A stretch of 10,920 bases of DNA from assembly GCA_002391425.1 (NCBI GenBank), contig DGEZ01000030.1, positions 1 through 10,920 of the forward strand, read 5' to 3'. Source of the stretch: Micrococcales bacterium UBA3913 (GTDB taxonomy: Bacteria; Actinomycetota; Actinomycetes; Actinomycetales; Microbacteriaceae). Of this stretch, positions 1-6,412 are shown one piece after another. The first letter of the stretch is position 1, and every line of letters begins with the position of its first letter. A model generated the notes under the pieces. The model searched no databases. It had not been told where the DNA came from and saw nothing but the letters and a program-made list of their open reading frames with translations. The position numbers and the translations under genes are program-made.

Positions 1-2249
1 AGATGTCCAATTACACTCTGGACAGCAATGTGGTCATCACTGATACGTTGCCGGACTCTCAGCAGTGGCTGGACAGCGACAGTGACTTTCTCGTCGCGAC
101 ATCGACGGGTAATTCCGGGGTAACGCAATTGCAGCGGATCGAGTCCTGCCCGAGTGCAACCGATTTCGCGTCGGACGCCTACGTTGGGACGTATTGTGTG
201 GATGGTCAGACCCTGCTCATTAACGTCGGGAAAGATGCCTCCACGAACCTCTCCATCGCAGTTGAAGCACAATTGACGTCGACAGCTGGACTCCCTGCCG
301 GGTGGACGAACATTTCCTCGGCCGTGGCATACAGCGTGCAGAATACTGCAGTGTTCTCGTATGAGGATGGCACGGGCAGTCACACGCCGGGTCGCAGTAC
401 GAGCACAAATATCGTCGACCTGGGGGACACTTCCGAGGGCGTCGATAACCCCAACGTGTTTAGCAAGACTGTCGCGCAAGCCGATCAGCAAATCGTGATC
501 AGCAAGGGGGAGACGGCGCAGATCCCGTATACGTTCACCATCAACGGGGTGGACGTCTCGCAGGCGACGATTACGGACGCCGTGGACACGAATGTGTTCG
601 ACGTGTCCGACGGCGCGATGGCGGTCACGGGCCAATACGCGTACTGGATTAATCTCACCGCGGCGGACTTCACCGTTACCGTCACAGACGACGGAGAAAT
701 TTCCATCCAGCTGAGTGAGGCGGGTATACAGATGTTGCAAGCCAACGGTCAATCGTCTCCATTCACGGAGCGTTTGACCGTCACTCTGACTCTCACGACC
801 AAGCCGGTACAGGGCAAGCAGACGCTGGAGATCACGAACTCGGCAACGCTTTCGGGTGCGAATCAGCAGCTCACCTATCGGTCGTCGACATCGAGCAGCG
901 TGACCACGTATGGGGATGAGGCTGAGGTGGAGAAGGACATTTACAACTCCACGAATGAAACCTGGGTCACATCTCTGTCCGCAGACTACGCGGACGGTAC
1001 CCTCACAGACACCACCTATGTGTACCGGCTGTCGTTCATTCCGCACGGAAGCTACACCCAGGTGGCCGCGCGTTCGGTGACCGATACTCTGCCCGATGGG
1101 CTGGAATTCGTTGGGTTCGTGTCTGCCTCGGATGTGACATCCGAGTCGAACGCGACGCTCGCCGATCAGTACCTGTCCAACAACCTAATCGCGAGTTACG
1201 ACGCTGATTCCAACACGATCACCGTGGCCCAACGTGACGGAACGGTGCTGCAGAGCACTGATCCGAGCTACGTGTACCTGCTTGTGCGTGTCACAGATCC
1301 GACGAGCCCGGACGTGATCGTGAACACGTTTGGGAACGCCTCGGCAACGATCGTTCCGGCAGCCGACGGCGAGTATCCCCTCACCATTGCAAAGAAGGAT
1401 GCCGAGAACTCGAACACCGTGATCACCGACCATTCGGCGAGGTTCCAGGTGCTCGGCTCCGATAAAGAGACGGTTGTCGTCGACAACATCTACGTAGACA
1501 ACGGCTACCTCATGGTGGGAGATACGTCCGACCCGCAGGCGATCACCGTGACAACACCGGGGACCTACTGGGTCAAGGAAATCGTCGCACCATCGGGATA
1601 TGAGGCAAGTGAGGATCTGTACAAGATCGTCGTCGCGGAGGACGGCACCAGTAGCGTCGTGACGATCTTTGATGAGCCCGCAGCGTCGTCGAGTTCCTCG
1701 CCGAGTGTTGCCCCGTCATCGTCAGCGGCACCCGTATCGAGTGGGTCGCCGGAGCCGAGCGATTCTGCGTCAGCGTCCGGGCCTGCCTCGAGCAGCACAC
1801 CCGCGTCGCCTAGCGCCCCGGCCTCGTCCAGCGCTCCCGCCTCGAGTAGTAGTACTCCGGCTTCGAGTAGCGCACCGGTGTCGAGCGAACCTCCATCCTC
1901 GAGTAGCGCCCCCCTAACGAGCGGCTCCTCGGAGCCGAGCGACTCGACGTCGTCATCTGCGTCCGTCTCGAGCCCCGCGGCCTCATCCGATGCGGGTACA
2001 GCATCTGCTCCTGCATCCACGACCTCGGGTTCGGCGACGCAGGACGCAACGGGGAGTACCACATCGGCTGCAGCGGAGGATGTGAGTGGCGCCGCGTCGT
2101 CATCCACGGGTGCCGCCTCAATCTGGTCACTGGATAACACCTCAGCTGTGGCGGGTTTGGGTGCCTCCGTGGCGGGGATTGGCGTACTCGTCACCGCGCT
2201 GGGAGGTCTCCTCATCGGAATACGGCGGTGGCGCGGAGCTCGCGACTGA
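1..2249 (+). CDS. Large cell-surface protein with DUF11/SpaA-like domains, Ser/Pro/Ala stalk and C-terminal membrane anchor (5' end missing)
   Basis: The frame is open from the window edge. The first ATG is at 3 and gives 748 residues, but no signal peptide follows it and the protein starts inside a beta-rich domain, so the true start is probably upstream. Positions below count from that ATG. The motif TDTLPD occurs near residues 13-18 and 360-365, as in DUF11/isopeptide-type surface repeats. Residues about 457-556 look like a SpaA/CnaB prealbumin-like domain: Lys464/Lys465 in IAKKDA and Glu526 in KEIVAPSGY match the usual Lys and catalytic Glu of an intramolecular isopeptide bond. Residues about 560-705 are a Ser/Ala/Pro stalk, then a hydrophobic helix (about 715-740) and a basic tail (RRWRGARD). 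At the place of an LPXTG sorting signal stands LDNTS (710-714). The likely role is adhesin or structural surface protein, exported and anchored. The ligand is unknown. The gene converges on the sigma/anti-sigma fusion with a 10-bp gap. Confidence 0.85.
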   Translation, partial: MSNYTLDSNVVITDTLPDSQQWLDSDSDFLVATSTGNSGVTQLQRIESCPSATDFASDAYVGTYCVDGQTLLINVGKDASTNLSIAVEAQLTSTAGLPAGWTNISSAVAYSVQNTAVFSYEDGTGSHTPGRSTSTNIVDLGDTSEGVDNPNVFSKTVAQADQQIVISKGETAQIPYTFTINGVDVSQATITDAVDTNVFDVSDGAMAVTGQYAYWINLTAADFTVTVTDDGEISIQLSEAGIQMLQANGQSSPFTERLTVTLTLTTKPVQGKQTLEITNSATLSGANQQLTYRSSTSSSVTTYGDEAEVEKDIYNSTNETWVTSLSADYADGTLTDTTYVYRLSFIPHGSYTQVAARSVTDTLPDGLEFVGFVSASDVTSESNATLADQYLSNNLIASYDADSNTITVAQRDGTVLQSTDPSYVYLLVRVTDPTSPDVIVNTFGNASATIVPAADGEYPLTIAKKDAENSNTVITDHSARFQVLGSDKETVVVDNIYVDNGYLMVGDTSDPQAITVTTPGTYWVKEIVAPSGYEASEDLYKIVVAEDGTSSVVTIFDEPAASSSSSPSVAPSSSAAPVSSGSPEPSDSASASGPASSSTPASPSAPASSSAPASSSSTPASSSAPVSSEPPSSSSAPLTSGSSEPSDSTSSSASVSSPAASSDAGTASAPASTTSGSATQDATGSTTSAAAEDVSGAASSSTGAASIWSLDNTSAVAGLGASVAGIGVLVTALGGLLIGIRRWRGARD
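1740..2099 (+). repeat. Ser/Pro/Ala stalk-coding low-complexity region with short repeats
   Basis: This stretch encodes the extended stalk. From about 1782 to 1913 it is built of degenerate units of about seven residues of the type PASSSAP, many carrying CTCGAG or TCGAGTAGC at DNA level. The nine-residue motif SGS(P/S)EPSDS appears twice, starting at 1740 and 1920, exactly 180 bp apart, with the last residues diverging after it. Such repeats usually change length by slippage or recombination and act as a wall-spanning, possibly glycosylated spacer. Function is inferred from composition only. Confidence 0.7.
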
Positions 2250-2259
2250 CAGACCCTTT

Positions 2260-4662
2260 CTAGCCGGCGTAGGTGGAGGGGATGACCGCGCCGACTCTCC
2301 TGGGGGAGTCCTGGGAGTCCACGGCCTGCACCGTCGGACTCACCCCGGGGCCTGACCAGCACGTGGATACCGTGATCGTGCCATCGAGACTGGCGACGAC
2401 GAAGGCCTTTTCCGCTGACTCGGGTGCGGTTTCCGCCGCGCCGCACAGATACGAGCTCTCCTCCGAGTGCGGTGTCGTGACCTCGTAGAGTTGCCCGGAT
2501 ACGAGTCCGGAGAAGGTGCGACTTGCGCCGGAGACAGAATGGGTAACCGAATATGTCGTAACGGGTATCGTTTCCACTGCCCCATTCGCGAACGTCACCG
2601 TGACCTCGTTGGTCGTCTCCAGTTGCTCCGTCGTCCAATACCCGCTTGCGGAGGCGCTCAGCGTCACCGTGCTCGCCGCGCCGTCACGGTCAGTGTAGGA
2701 GACAGCCACCGGCGAACCAGGTTCAGCACTCCCAGAGACGATGGGGTAGTAGGCCCCGAGTTCGCCCGTATCGGTGAATGCCTGAGGTGTCGCTACGATC
2801 ACGGTCAGTGCGCTCTGCGGCCCCTGGCGTTCACCAGCAACAGGCAGCGTCGTCAACGACTGCGCGGTGAGAAGCCGTGTCAAGAGGGCAGCATCCACAG
2901 CGCTGAGGTCCACCGTCCCGTCCGTGGCGACCAGGCCCGTGTCCTCCCCGTCCGCGTACACGTGAAGCACCGTGTCCGTGTCCGAACCGTTCACGACGAC
3001 CGAGACGGACGGGGTACCGTCCTCCGTGTATACGACCGTCGCCGTTGCCGACACGGGAGAGATCTCGACGTGCGTCGTGAGCTGGCCGGAGTCGTCCTCT
3101 GGCGTGGTGTACGAGATCGTCACGGTGCTCACGCCGATCGGCATACCGGAGGAGGCCGTCAGGGTGAATGAATCGGTGTTGTCAGCACTGGTGGAGGCCA
3201 GTACCGTGCCCTCGTCATTCAGGAGGACAAGCGAGGTGCCCGCGGGGGCCCGGCCCGAGATGATGGGGAATAACGCTCCGGACGCCCCGGTGTCCACCGT
3301 GGAAATGCTCACGCTGACAGTATCCGCCGTGGCCGGAGCTGAGGGTGTGGAAGATGGGGAGTCCGCTGGCGCTGACGGATTGGACGGGGTCGAGTCCCCT
3401 GTCTGGGTGTTTCCCTCCGGAGTTGTGCCCTCCGAGACGGCATCAGGTGTCTGTTCAGCCGCCCCGGCGGCGTTGGACGTCTCCGTGGGAGAACTAAGAG
3501 CGGTTTCCGGCGCGACAGCGGATGCGGCCGAGGAGGAACCCGGGGTGCTGGCCCCCTCGTCAGCAGGCTGTGCCGAGTCCGCATCCTCGCCCGATTGCGG
3601 TGGGGAGGAGGGCGACACTAAAGCGGAAACATCCGCCGCGCCAGGGGATCCCGGAGACGAATCCGCGAAAACACCGGAAACAACGATCGCCGCCACAACG
3701 GCGACAGCGGCGGCAGCCGTCAAAGAACCTGCAAGGACCGATGTGGAGGCCCCAGCGAATGCCGACGAACTCGCCCCCGATGCGGAGGAGGACCCTACCG
3801 AGGAGCTCCCAGTGGTGGGGTCCGCACCCAGGGCAGGGGCGGCGGACGCGGGAGATGCGCCCGCGCCCATCCACAGTGCGTAGGCGGACGCCCCGGAGCC
3901 CAGCACGAGTCCGAGCAGCAGGACAGAAAGCGAGGCGCCGACCGTTCTCGCCTCGGCGGCCTTGTCTCGGCACGACGAACACTCGTCGAGGTGCTGGTCG
4001 ATGCGCGCCCGTCGTGCTGGTGTGACGGCGTCCCGCGTGTATCGGCCGAGTTGCTCGAGCACCCAACGGTGTTCGGCGCCGGGGGACGTCGCGGAAATAT
4101 GCGCCTGAACCCATGCCTGGCGGAGTCCCTCTCGGGCCCGATACGCCAGCGTGGGGACGTTCGTCGCCGGGACGCCGAGGAGCGTGCCCACCTCGGAGGT
4201 CCTCATCTGCTCGACCTCGCTATACCAGAGCACCTCCTGCCAGCGTCGGGGAAGGGTCTTGTACGCTTTCGAGACCACGCTCGAATTGAAGCTCTCCAGG
4301 AGAACTGTTTCGGTGAGCACGGGACTGGCGATGTCCCCGGCCTCGTCCAGAGATGTCTCGGCACGTGTCCGCCCGCGGGTAACAGCAACGTTGCGGACAG
4401 TGGCCAGCAGGTACGGGCGGAAGGCGAATCGCGGTCCGTGCCCATCCCGAATAGCTTGAAGGATGCGCGTGAACGCCTCCGAGACGATGTCGTCCGGATC
4501 ATCGGCTTGGGTGACGGACCGTGCTGCCGCGCGTGCGGAGGCAACATGTCGAGACCATAATTCCGCGAAGGCTCGGGAATCCCCCTGGCGAGTTTGCGAA
4601 AGCAGAACATCATCGGACGCCGAGACAAGATCGGCTCCTCGAAGTTTCGCGCCCGCTGCCAC
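2260..4662 (-). CDS. ECF sigma factor fused to zinc-finger anti-sigma-like region, transmembrane helices and Ig-like C-terminal domains
   Basis: I place the start at GTG 4662 (800 aa) because GAGGAG lies 5 nt upstream (4668-4673). A GTG at 4686 in the same frame adds 8 residues but has no such site. Residues about 20-95 match sigma-70 region 2 (DDPDDIVSEAFTRI), and about 129-185 match region 4 (LPRRWQEVLWYSEVEQMRTSEVGTLLG, written here in part). A zf-HC2-like segment follows, with His198, His224, Cys228 and Cys231 (HLDECSSC), the signature of zinc-binding anti-sigma domains. Hydrophobic stretches lie at about 240-266 and 308-332. A Ser/Thr/Pro/Glu-rich linker runs to about 450. Two similar beta repeats start at PIISGRAPAG (about 466) and PIVSGSAEPG (about 640). 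Cys740 and Cys768 are near the C-terminus. Single-polypeptide ECF factors with C-terminal extensions of this kind are known in Actinobacteria, and the attached anti-sigma-like part is expected to hold the sigma domain inactive at the membrane. The signal and target genes are not visible. The gene follows the YbaK-family gene by 82 bp. Confidence 0.85.
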   Translation of the reverse strand: MAAGAKLRGADLVSASDDVLLSQTRQGDSRAFAELWSRHVASARAAARSVTQADDPDDIVSEAFTRILQAIRDGHGPRFAFRPYLLATVRNVAVTRGRTRAETSLDEAGDIASPVLTETVLLESFNSSVVSKAYKTLPRRWQEVLWYSEVEQMRTSEVGTLLGVPATNVPTLAYRAREGLRQAWVQAHISATSPGAEHRWVLEQLGRYTRDAVTPARRARIDQHLDECSSCRDKAAEARTVGASLSVLLLGLVLGSGASAYALWMGAGASPASAAPALGADPTTGSSSVGSSSASGASSSAFAGASTSVLAGSLTAAAAVAVVAAIVVSGVFADSSPGSPGAADVSALVSPSSPPQSGEDADSAQPADEGASTPGSSSAASAVAPETALSSPTETSNAAGAAEQTPDAVSEGTTPEGNTQTGDSTPSNPSAPADSPSSTPSAPATADTVSVSISTVDTGASGALFPIISGRAPAGTSLVLLNDEGTVLASTSADNTDSFTLTASSGMPIGVSTVTISYTTPEDDSGQLTTHVEISPVSATATVVYTEDGTPSVSVVVNGSDTDTVLHVYADGEDTGLVATDGTVDLSAVDAALLTRLLTAQSLTTLPVAGERQGPQSALTVIVATPQAFTDTGELGAYYPIVSGSAEPGSPVAVSYTDRDGAASTVTLSASASGYWTTEQLETTNEVTVTFANGAVETIPVTTYSVTHSVSGASRTFSGLVSGQLYEVTTPHSEESSYLCGAAETAPESAEKAFVVASLDGTITVSTCWSGPGVSPTVQAVDSQDSPRRVGAVIPSTYAG

Positions 4663-4673
4663 GTTCACTCCTC
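4660..4673 (-). promoter_or_regulatory. Ribosome binding site that decides the sigma-fusion start
   Basis: On the minus strand GAGGAG (4673-4668) is followed by a 5-nt spacer and GTG (4662-4660). The upstream in-frame GTG at 4686 has only a G-run near it. This favours the shorter, 800-residue protein. Confidence 0.6.
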
Positions 4674-4693
4674 TACGTTCCCCCACCGCGCTC

Positions 4694-4740
4694 CTGGCAT
4701 CCTGCCAGCATCCGCGCGGGAAAGCTCACCGCAGCGGATG
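4694..4740 (-). other. Two adjacent inverted repeats between the YbaK-family gene and the sigma fusion
   Basis: CTGGCA-TCC-TGCCAG (4694-4708) is a perfect 6-bp hairpin. Next to it, CATCCGC (4709-4715) pairs with GCGGATG (4734-4740), and GCGG (4716-4719) with CCGC (4729-4732) after a one-base bulge. Neither is followed by a T-run on the minus strand. They could form a T-less terminator or attenuator for the upstream gene, or an operator for the sigma gene. Only the pairing is observed. Confidence 0.4.
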
Positions 4741-4744
4741 AATC

Positions 4745-5239
4745 CTAGGCTAACGGCTCCGGGGCCTCGCGCCAACCCGAGCAGACGTCCACCCACTGCG
4801 CGTCGGGAATGCAGGCGGCAAGCTCATCGAGCCGGAGGCGAACGGCCGCGTGCGGGGAACCTGCAGCGGGGAACACCTCCGCAAAGCGGCGCAGCGACTC
4901 ATCGAGGAACACGGCCACCCCGGGGGCGACCGCGAACGGGCACACGCCGCCGACTGCGTGGCCGGTTCGCTGCTCCACCTCGTCGAACTTCAGCATGCTG
5001 GCCTTGAGCCCAAAACGCCGCTTAAATGGGCCGGATGCTATCTTGGCGTCGCCCGCAGCGACAATGAGAATTGTCGAATCCTCAGGGCCGCGCAGGGAAA
5101 TCGTCTTCGCTATTTGCGCGGGGCGAACCCCCAAAGCAGCGGCGGCGTCAGCCACAGTGGCCGTGGATGCGTCGAATGTGCTCACCCGGTCCGCCCAGCC
5201 ATACGGTTCGAGATAGGCGCGGACAGCATCAACAGACAC
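4745..5239 (-). CDS. YbaK/EbsC-family aminoacyl-tRNA deacylase
   Basis: The start is GTG 5239 (164 aa): AAGGAG (5250-5245) lies 5 nt upstream and the family fold begins right after it. Upstream in-frame sequence has no family similarity. YbaK-family proteins are small cytoplasmic trans-editing enzymes that hydrolyse mischarged aminoacyl-tRNA, classically Cys-tRNA(Pro) or Ala-tRNA(Pro). Visible landmarks are TVADAAAALGV (29-38), the conserved Lys45 in QIAKTI, the GD pair at 63-64, the GGVCPF loop (97-102), FLDESL (111-116) and AAGSP (125-129). The length of about 160 residues is normal for a stand-alone member. I cannot assign the substrate subtype from the sequence. The gene is divergent from the lipid kinase and lies upstream of the sigma fusion in the same direction, so some co-transcription is possible. 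Confidence 0.88.
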   Translation of the reverse strand: MSVDAVRAYLEPYGWADRVSTFDASTATVADAAAALGVRPAQIAKTISLRGPEDSTILIVAAGDAKIASGPFKRRFGLKASMLKFDEVEQRTGHAVGGVCPFAVAPGVAVFLDESLRRFAEVFPAAGSPHAAVRLRLDELAACIPDAQWVDVCSGWREAPEPLA

Positions 5240-5265
5240 AGCAACTCCTTGAGAAGAAAAGATGA

Positions 5266-5297
5266 GGCCGCCGACGGCGGCCCCCCCAGTATAAAAT
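5266..5297. promoter_or_regulatory. Divergent promoter region with perfect hairpin and back-to-back -10-like boxes
   Basis: Between the YbaK-family gene and the lipid kinase lies GGCCGCC-GAC-GGCGGCC (5266-5282), a perfect 7-bp inverted repeat, then a C-run and TATAAAAT (5290-5297). Read on the plus strand TATAAA is a -10 candidate about 27 bp before the kinase ATG. Read on the minus strand TATACT (5293-5288) is a -10 candidate for the deacylase gene. No clear -35 box is seen for either. The hairpin would be in the deacylase leader and upstream of the kinase promoter, so it could serve as operator or attenuator. Confidence 0.4.
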
Positions 5298-5321
5298 CCT
5301 TCACACGCTCTCGGCCGTAGA

Positions 5322-6239
5322 ATGATCGCTAGCATGTCACACCACCGTCGGCGCGTCGCGCTCATCGTCAACCCGTCATCTGCCTCCGGGGTTCGCGCAC
5401 ACGTTGGAACACGCGCCTCGAACTCGCTGAAACGTCTCGGGTACCAGGTGACGCAGGTCAGGGAACGCACGGTCTCCGGTCTGCGTGGCGCCGTACGAGA
5501 GCTGGAGCGCACCGGAGGGGTGCAGGCAATGATTCTGGTCGGCGGAGACGGTCTTCTCCACCGGGTCATCAACTGTGAACCGACCATTCCCCTCGGGGTG
5601 ATCCCCACAGGGTCGGGGAATGACTTCGCGCGGTCTCTGAGCATCCCGGTGCGCAGTTTCCGCCAGGCACTCGCCCGCATTGATCGCAGTTGGGATGCGC
5701 CGCGCTGCGTAGACCTGTTGGAGGTCCGGCATGCGGCTGGAGTGACCCGGGTCGCCGGCACACTTTCGCTCGGGTATGACGCACTGGTGAACCGGGTAGC
5801 GAACGCAATCCGTCTTCCGCTGGGCCCGCTCAAGTATCAGATCGGACTCATCGCAGCGCTGTTCCGGTATCGTCCACTTGATATTCGCGCCCGATGCGAC
5901 GGTGATGAGTACACCGGCCGGAAGCTGTTGTGCAGCGTGGCCCTCATCCCGACCATCGGCGGCGGCATACGCATTGTCCCCGATGCGAGAAACACGGAGG
6001 GGTGTTTCCGGTTCCTCAGCGTCGATGCCGTCAGTCCCTTGCGACTGGCTCGGTTGCTCCCCACCGTGGCAACGGGTCGGCACACGCAGCTTTCGGAGGT
6101 GTCCATCCGTCCCGGAACGCATGCCCGCATCGAATTGACGCGAGGAGCTCCGGCCTTCGGGTACGGGGACGGGGAGTACGTAGGGACCACTCCATTCGAG
6201 GTCCGGGTGCTGCCGCGAGCCCTGCGCGTTCTGGCCTAG
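5322..6239 (+). CDS. Diacylglycerol kinase family lipid kinase
   Basis: The protein has 305 residues, the usual size for bacterial DgkB/YegS/LCB5-type lipid kinases. These cytoplasmic or membrane-peripheral enzymes phosphorylate diacylglycerol or related lipids with ATP and feed phosphatidic acid back to phospholipid synthesis. The N-terminal catalytic domain shows VALIVNPSSASG (12-23), the nucleotide-binding GGDG (74-77) and PTGSGNDFAR (95-104). The C-terminal beta domain shows GGGIRIVPDA (213-222) and YGDGE (281-285), where the family usually has DGE. The residue after GGDG is Leu instead of the common Thr. There is no signal peptide or membrane helix. The start could also be ATG 5334 (MSHHRRR), four codons on. 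Neither start has a Shine-Dalgarno sequence. A multidrug or sphingosine-like kinase role cannot be separated from DAG kinase by sequence alone. Confidence 0.88.
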   Translation: MIASMSHHRRRVALIVNPSSASGVRAHVGTRASNSLKRLGYQVTQVRERTVSGLRGAVRELERTGGVQAMILVGGDGLLHRVINCEPTIPLGVIPTGSGNDFARSLSIPVRSFRQALARIDRSWDAPRCVDLLEVRHAAGVTRVAGTLSLGYDALVNRVANAIRLPLGPLKYQIGLIAALFRYRPLDIRARCDGDEYTGRKLLCSVALIPTIGGGIRIVPDARNTEGCFRFLSVDAVSPLRLARLLPTVATGRHTQLSEVSIRPGTHARIELTRGAPAFGYGDGEYVGTTPFEVRVLPRALRVLA

Positions 6240-6268
6240 GCGAGCCGGTTCTCATCGGTGTTGTGAGT

Positions 6269-6316
6269 GTCACAAGTGCTGAAAGCCCCCAAACGGGAGC
6301 TTTCAGCACTTGTGAC
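6269..6316. repeat. 18-bp perfect inverted repeat after the lipid kinase
   Basis: GTCACAAGTGCTGAAAGC (6269-6286) is the exact reverse complement of 6299-6316, with a 12-nt loop in which CCC and GGG can pair further. It starts 30 bp after the kinase stop. No T-run follows on either strand, so it is not a textbook intrinsic terminator, although a stem this strong may still stop transcription in Actinobacteria. Its right arm overlaps the first 5 bases of a copied tRNA-Glu 3' end. Confidence 0.8.
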
Positions 6317-6331
6317 CCCAACCGGATTCGA
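6312..6331 (-). repeat. 20-bp direct copy of the tRNA-Glu 3' end
   Basis: Bases 6312-6331 are identical to 6458-6477, which hold the 3' acceptor strand and T-arm part of the tRNA-Glu gene plus one flanking base. The copies are 146 bp apart in the same orientation. This is the kind of repeat left by tandem tRNA duplication or by an integration event at a tRNA gene. No integrase is present in the window. Confidence 0.85.
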
Positions 6332-6389
6332 CGCCCAGCCGCGTTTTCGCCGCGGTCGAGGCTTTGCCTCTCCCGGCGCGGCTGGGGCC
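6313..6389 (-). pseudogene. tRNA-Glu-like remnant or tRNA-like element
   Basis: Read on the minus strand, this 77-nt stretch begins GGCCCCA and ends TTGGGGTCA, exactly like the neighbouring tRNA-Glu, so a 7-bp acceptor stem can form with the same discriminator A. Inside, GAGGC-AAA-GCCTC (6370-6358) makes a short hairpin at the D-arm place. CCGCG and CGCGG (6355-6351 and 6343-6339) enclose a 7-nt loop, like an anticodon arm, but the loop lacks U33. The T-arm stem is broken and the T-loop reads GTCGAAT. An alternative 10-bp stem, CCCAGCCGCG with CGCGGCTGGG (6334-6343 and 6377-6386), competes with this fold. It is probably a decayed tRNA copy. A functional tRNA is unlikely. Confidence 0.45.
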
Positions 6390-6391
6390 CG

Positions 6392-6404
6392 ACCGGTTCG
6401 AATC
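6392..6404 (+). repeat. Inverted 13-bp copy of the tRNA-Glu T-arm
   Basis: ACCGGTTCGAATC at 6392-6404 on the plus strand equals the T-arm of the tRNA-Glu, which is on the minus strand at 6483-6471. The two copies therefore form an inverted repeat around the tRNA terminator. Beyond these 13 bases the match ends. Confidence 0.6.
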
Positions 6405-6412
6405 GTGAGGTC

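Noticed and set aside
1782..1913. CRISPR-like or tandem-repeat array
   Set aside because: The repeats are in frame, degenerate and code for the Ser/Pro stalk, without unique spacers.
1565..2638. Minus-strand open frame (357 aa) across the end of the surface protein
   Set aside because: It is the complement of the Ser-rich stalk (Asp/Glu/Ala/Leu-rich product) and runs across the 3' ends of two real genes.
2972..3883. Long plus-strand open frame (303 aa) antisense to the sigma fusion
   Set aside because: It mirrors the Ser/Ala/Pro-rich linker, whose codons leave the complement open. It has no domain, no ribosome binding site and sits wholly inside a well-supported gene.
4663..4686. GGGGGAACG as an ECF-type -35 element for autoregulation of the sigma fusion
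   Set aside because: It lies only about 15-20 bp before the preferred start codon and overlaps the Shine-Dalgarno region, leaving no room for a -10 box.
5240..5833. Extension of the deacylase frame upstream to 5833
   Set aside because: The extra 198 residues overlap the lipid kinase on the other strand and show no family similarity. AAGGAG and GTG 5239 mark the real start.
6313..6389. A functional tRNA-Phe (GAA at the anticodon-like place)
   Set aside because: U33 is missing, the T-stem does not pair, the D region is too long, and the ends are those of tRNA-Glu.
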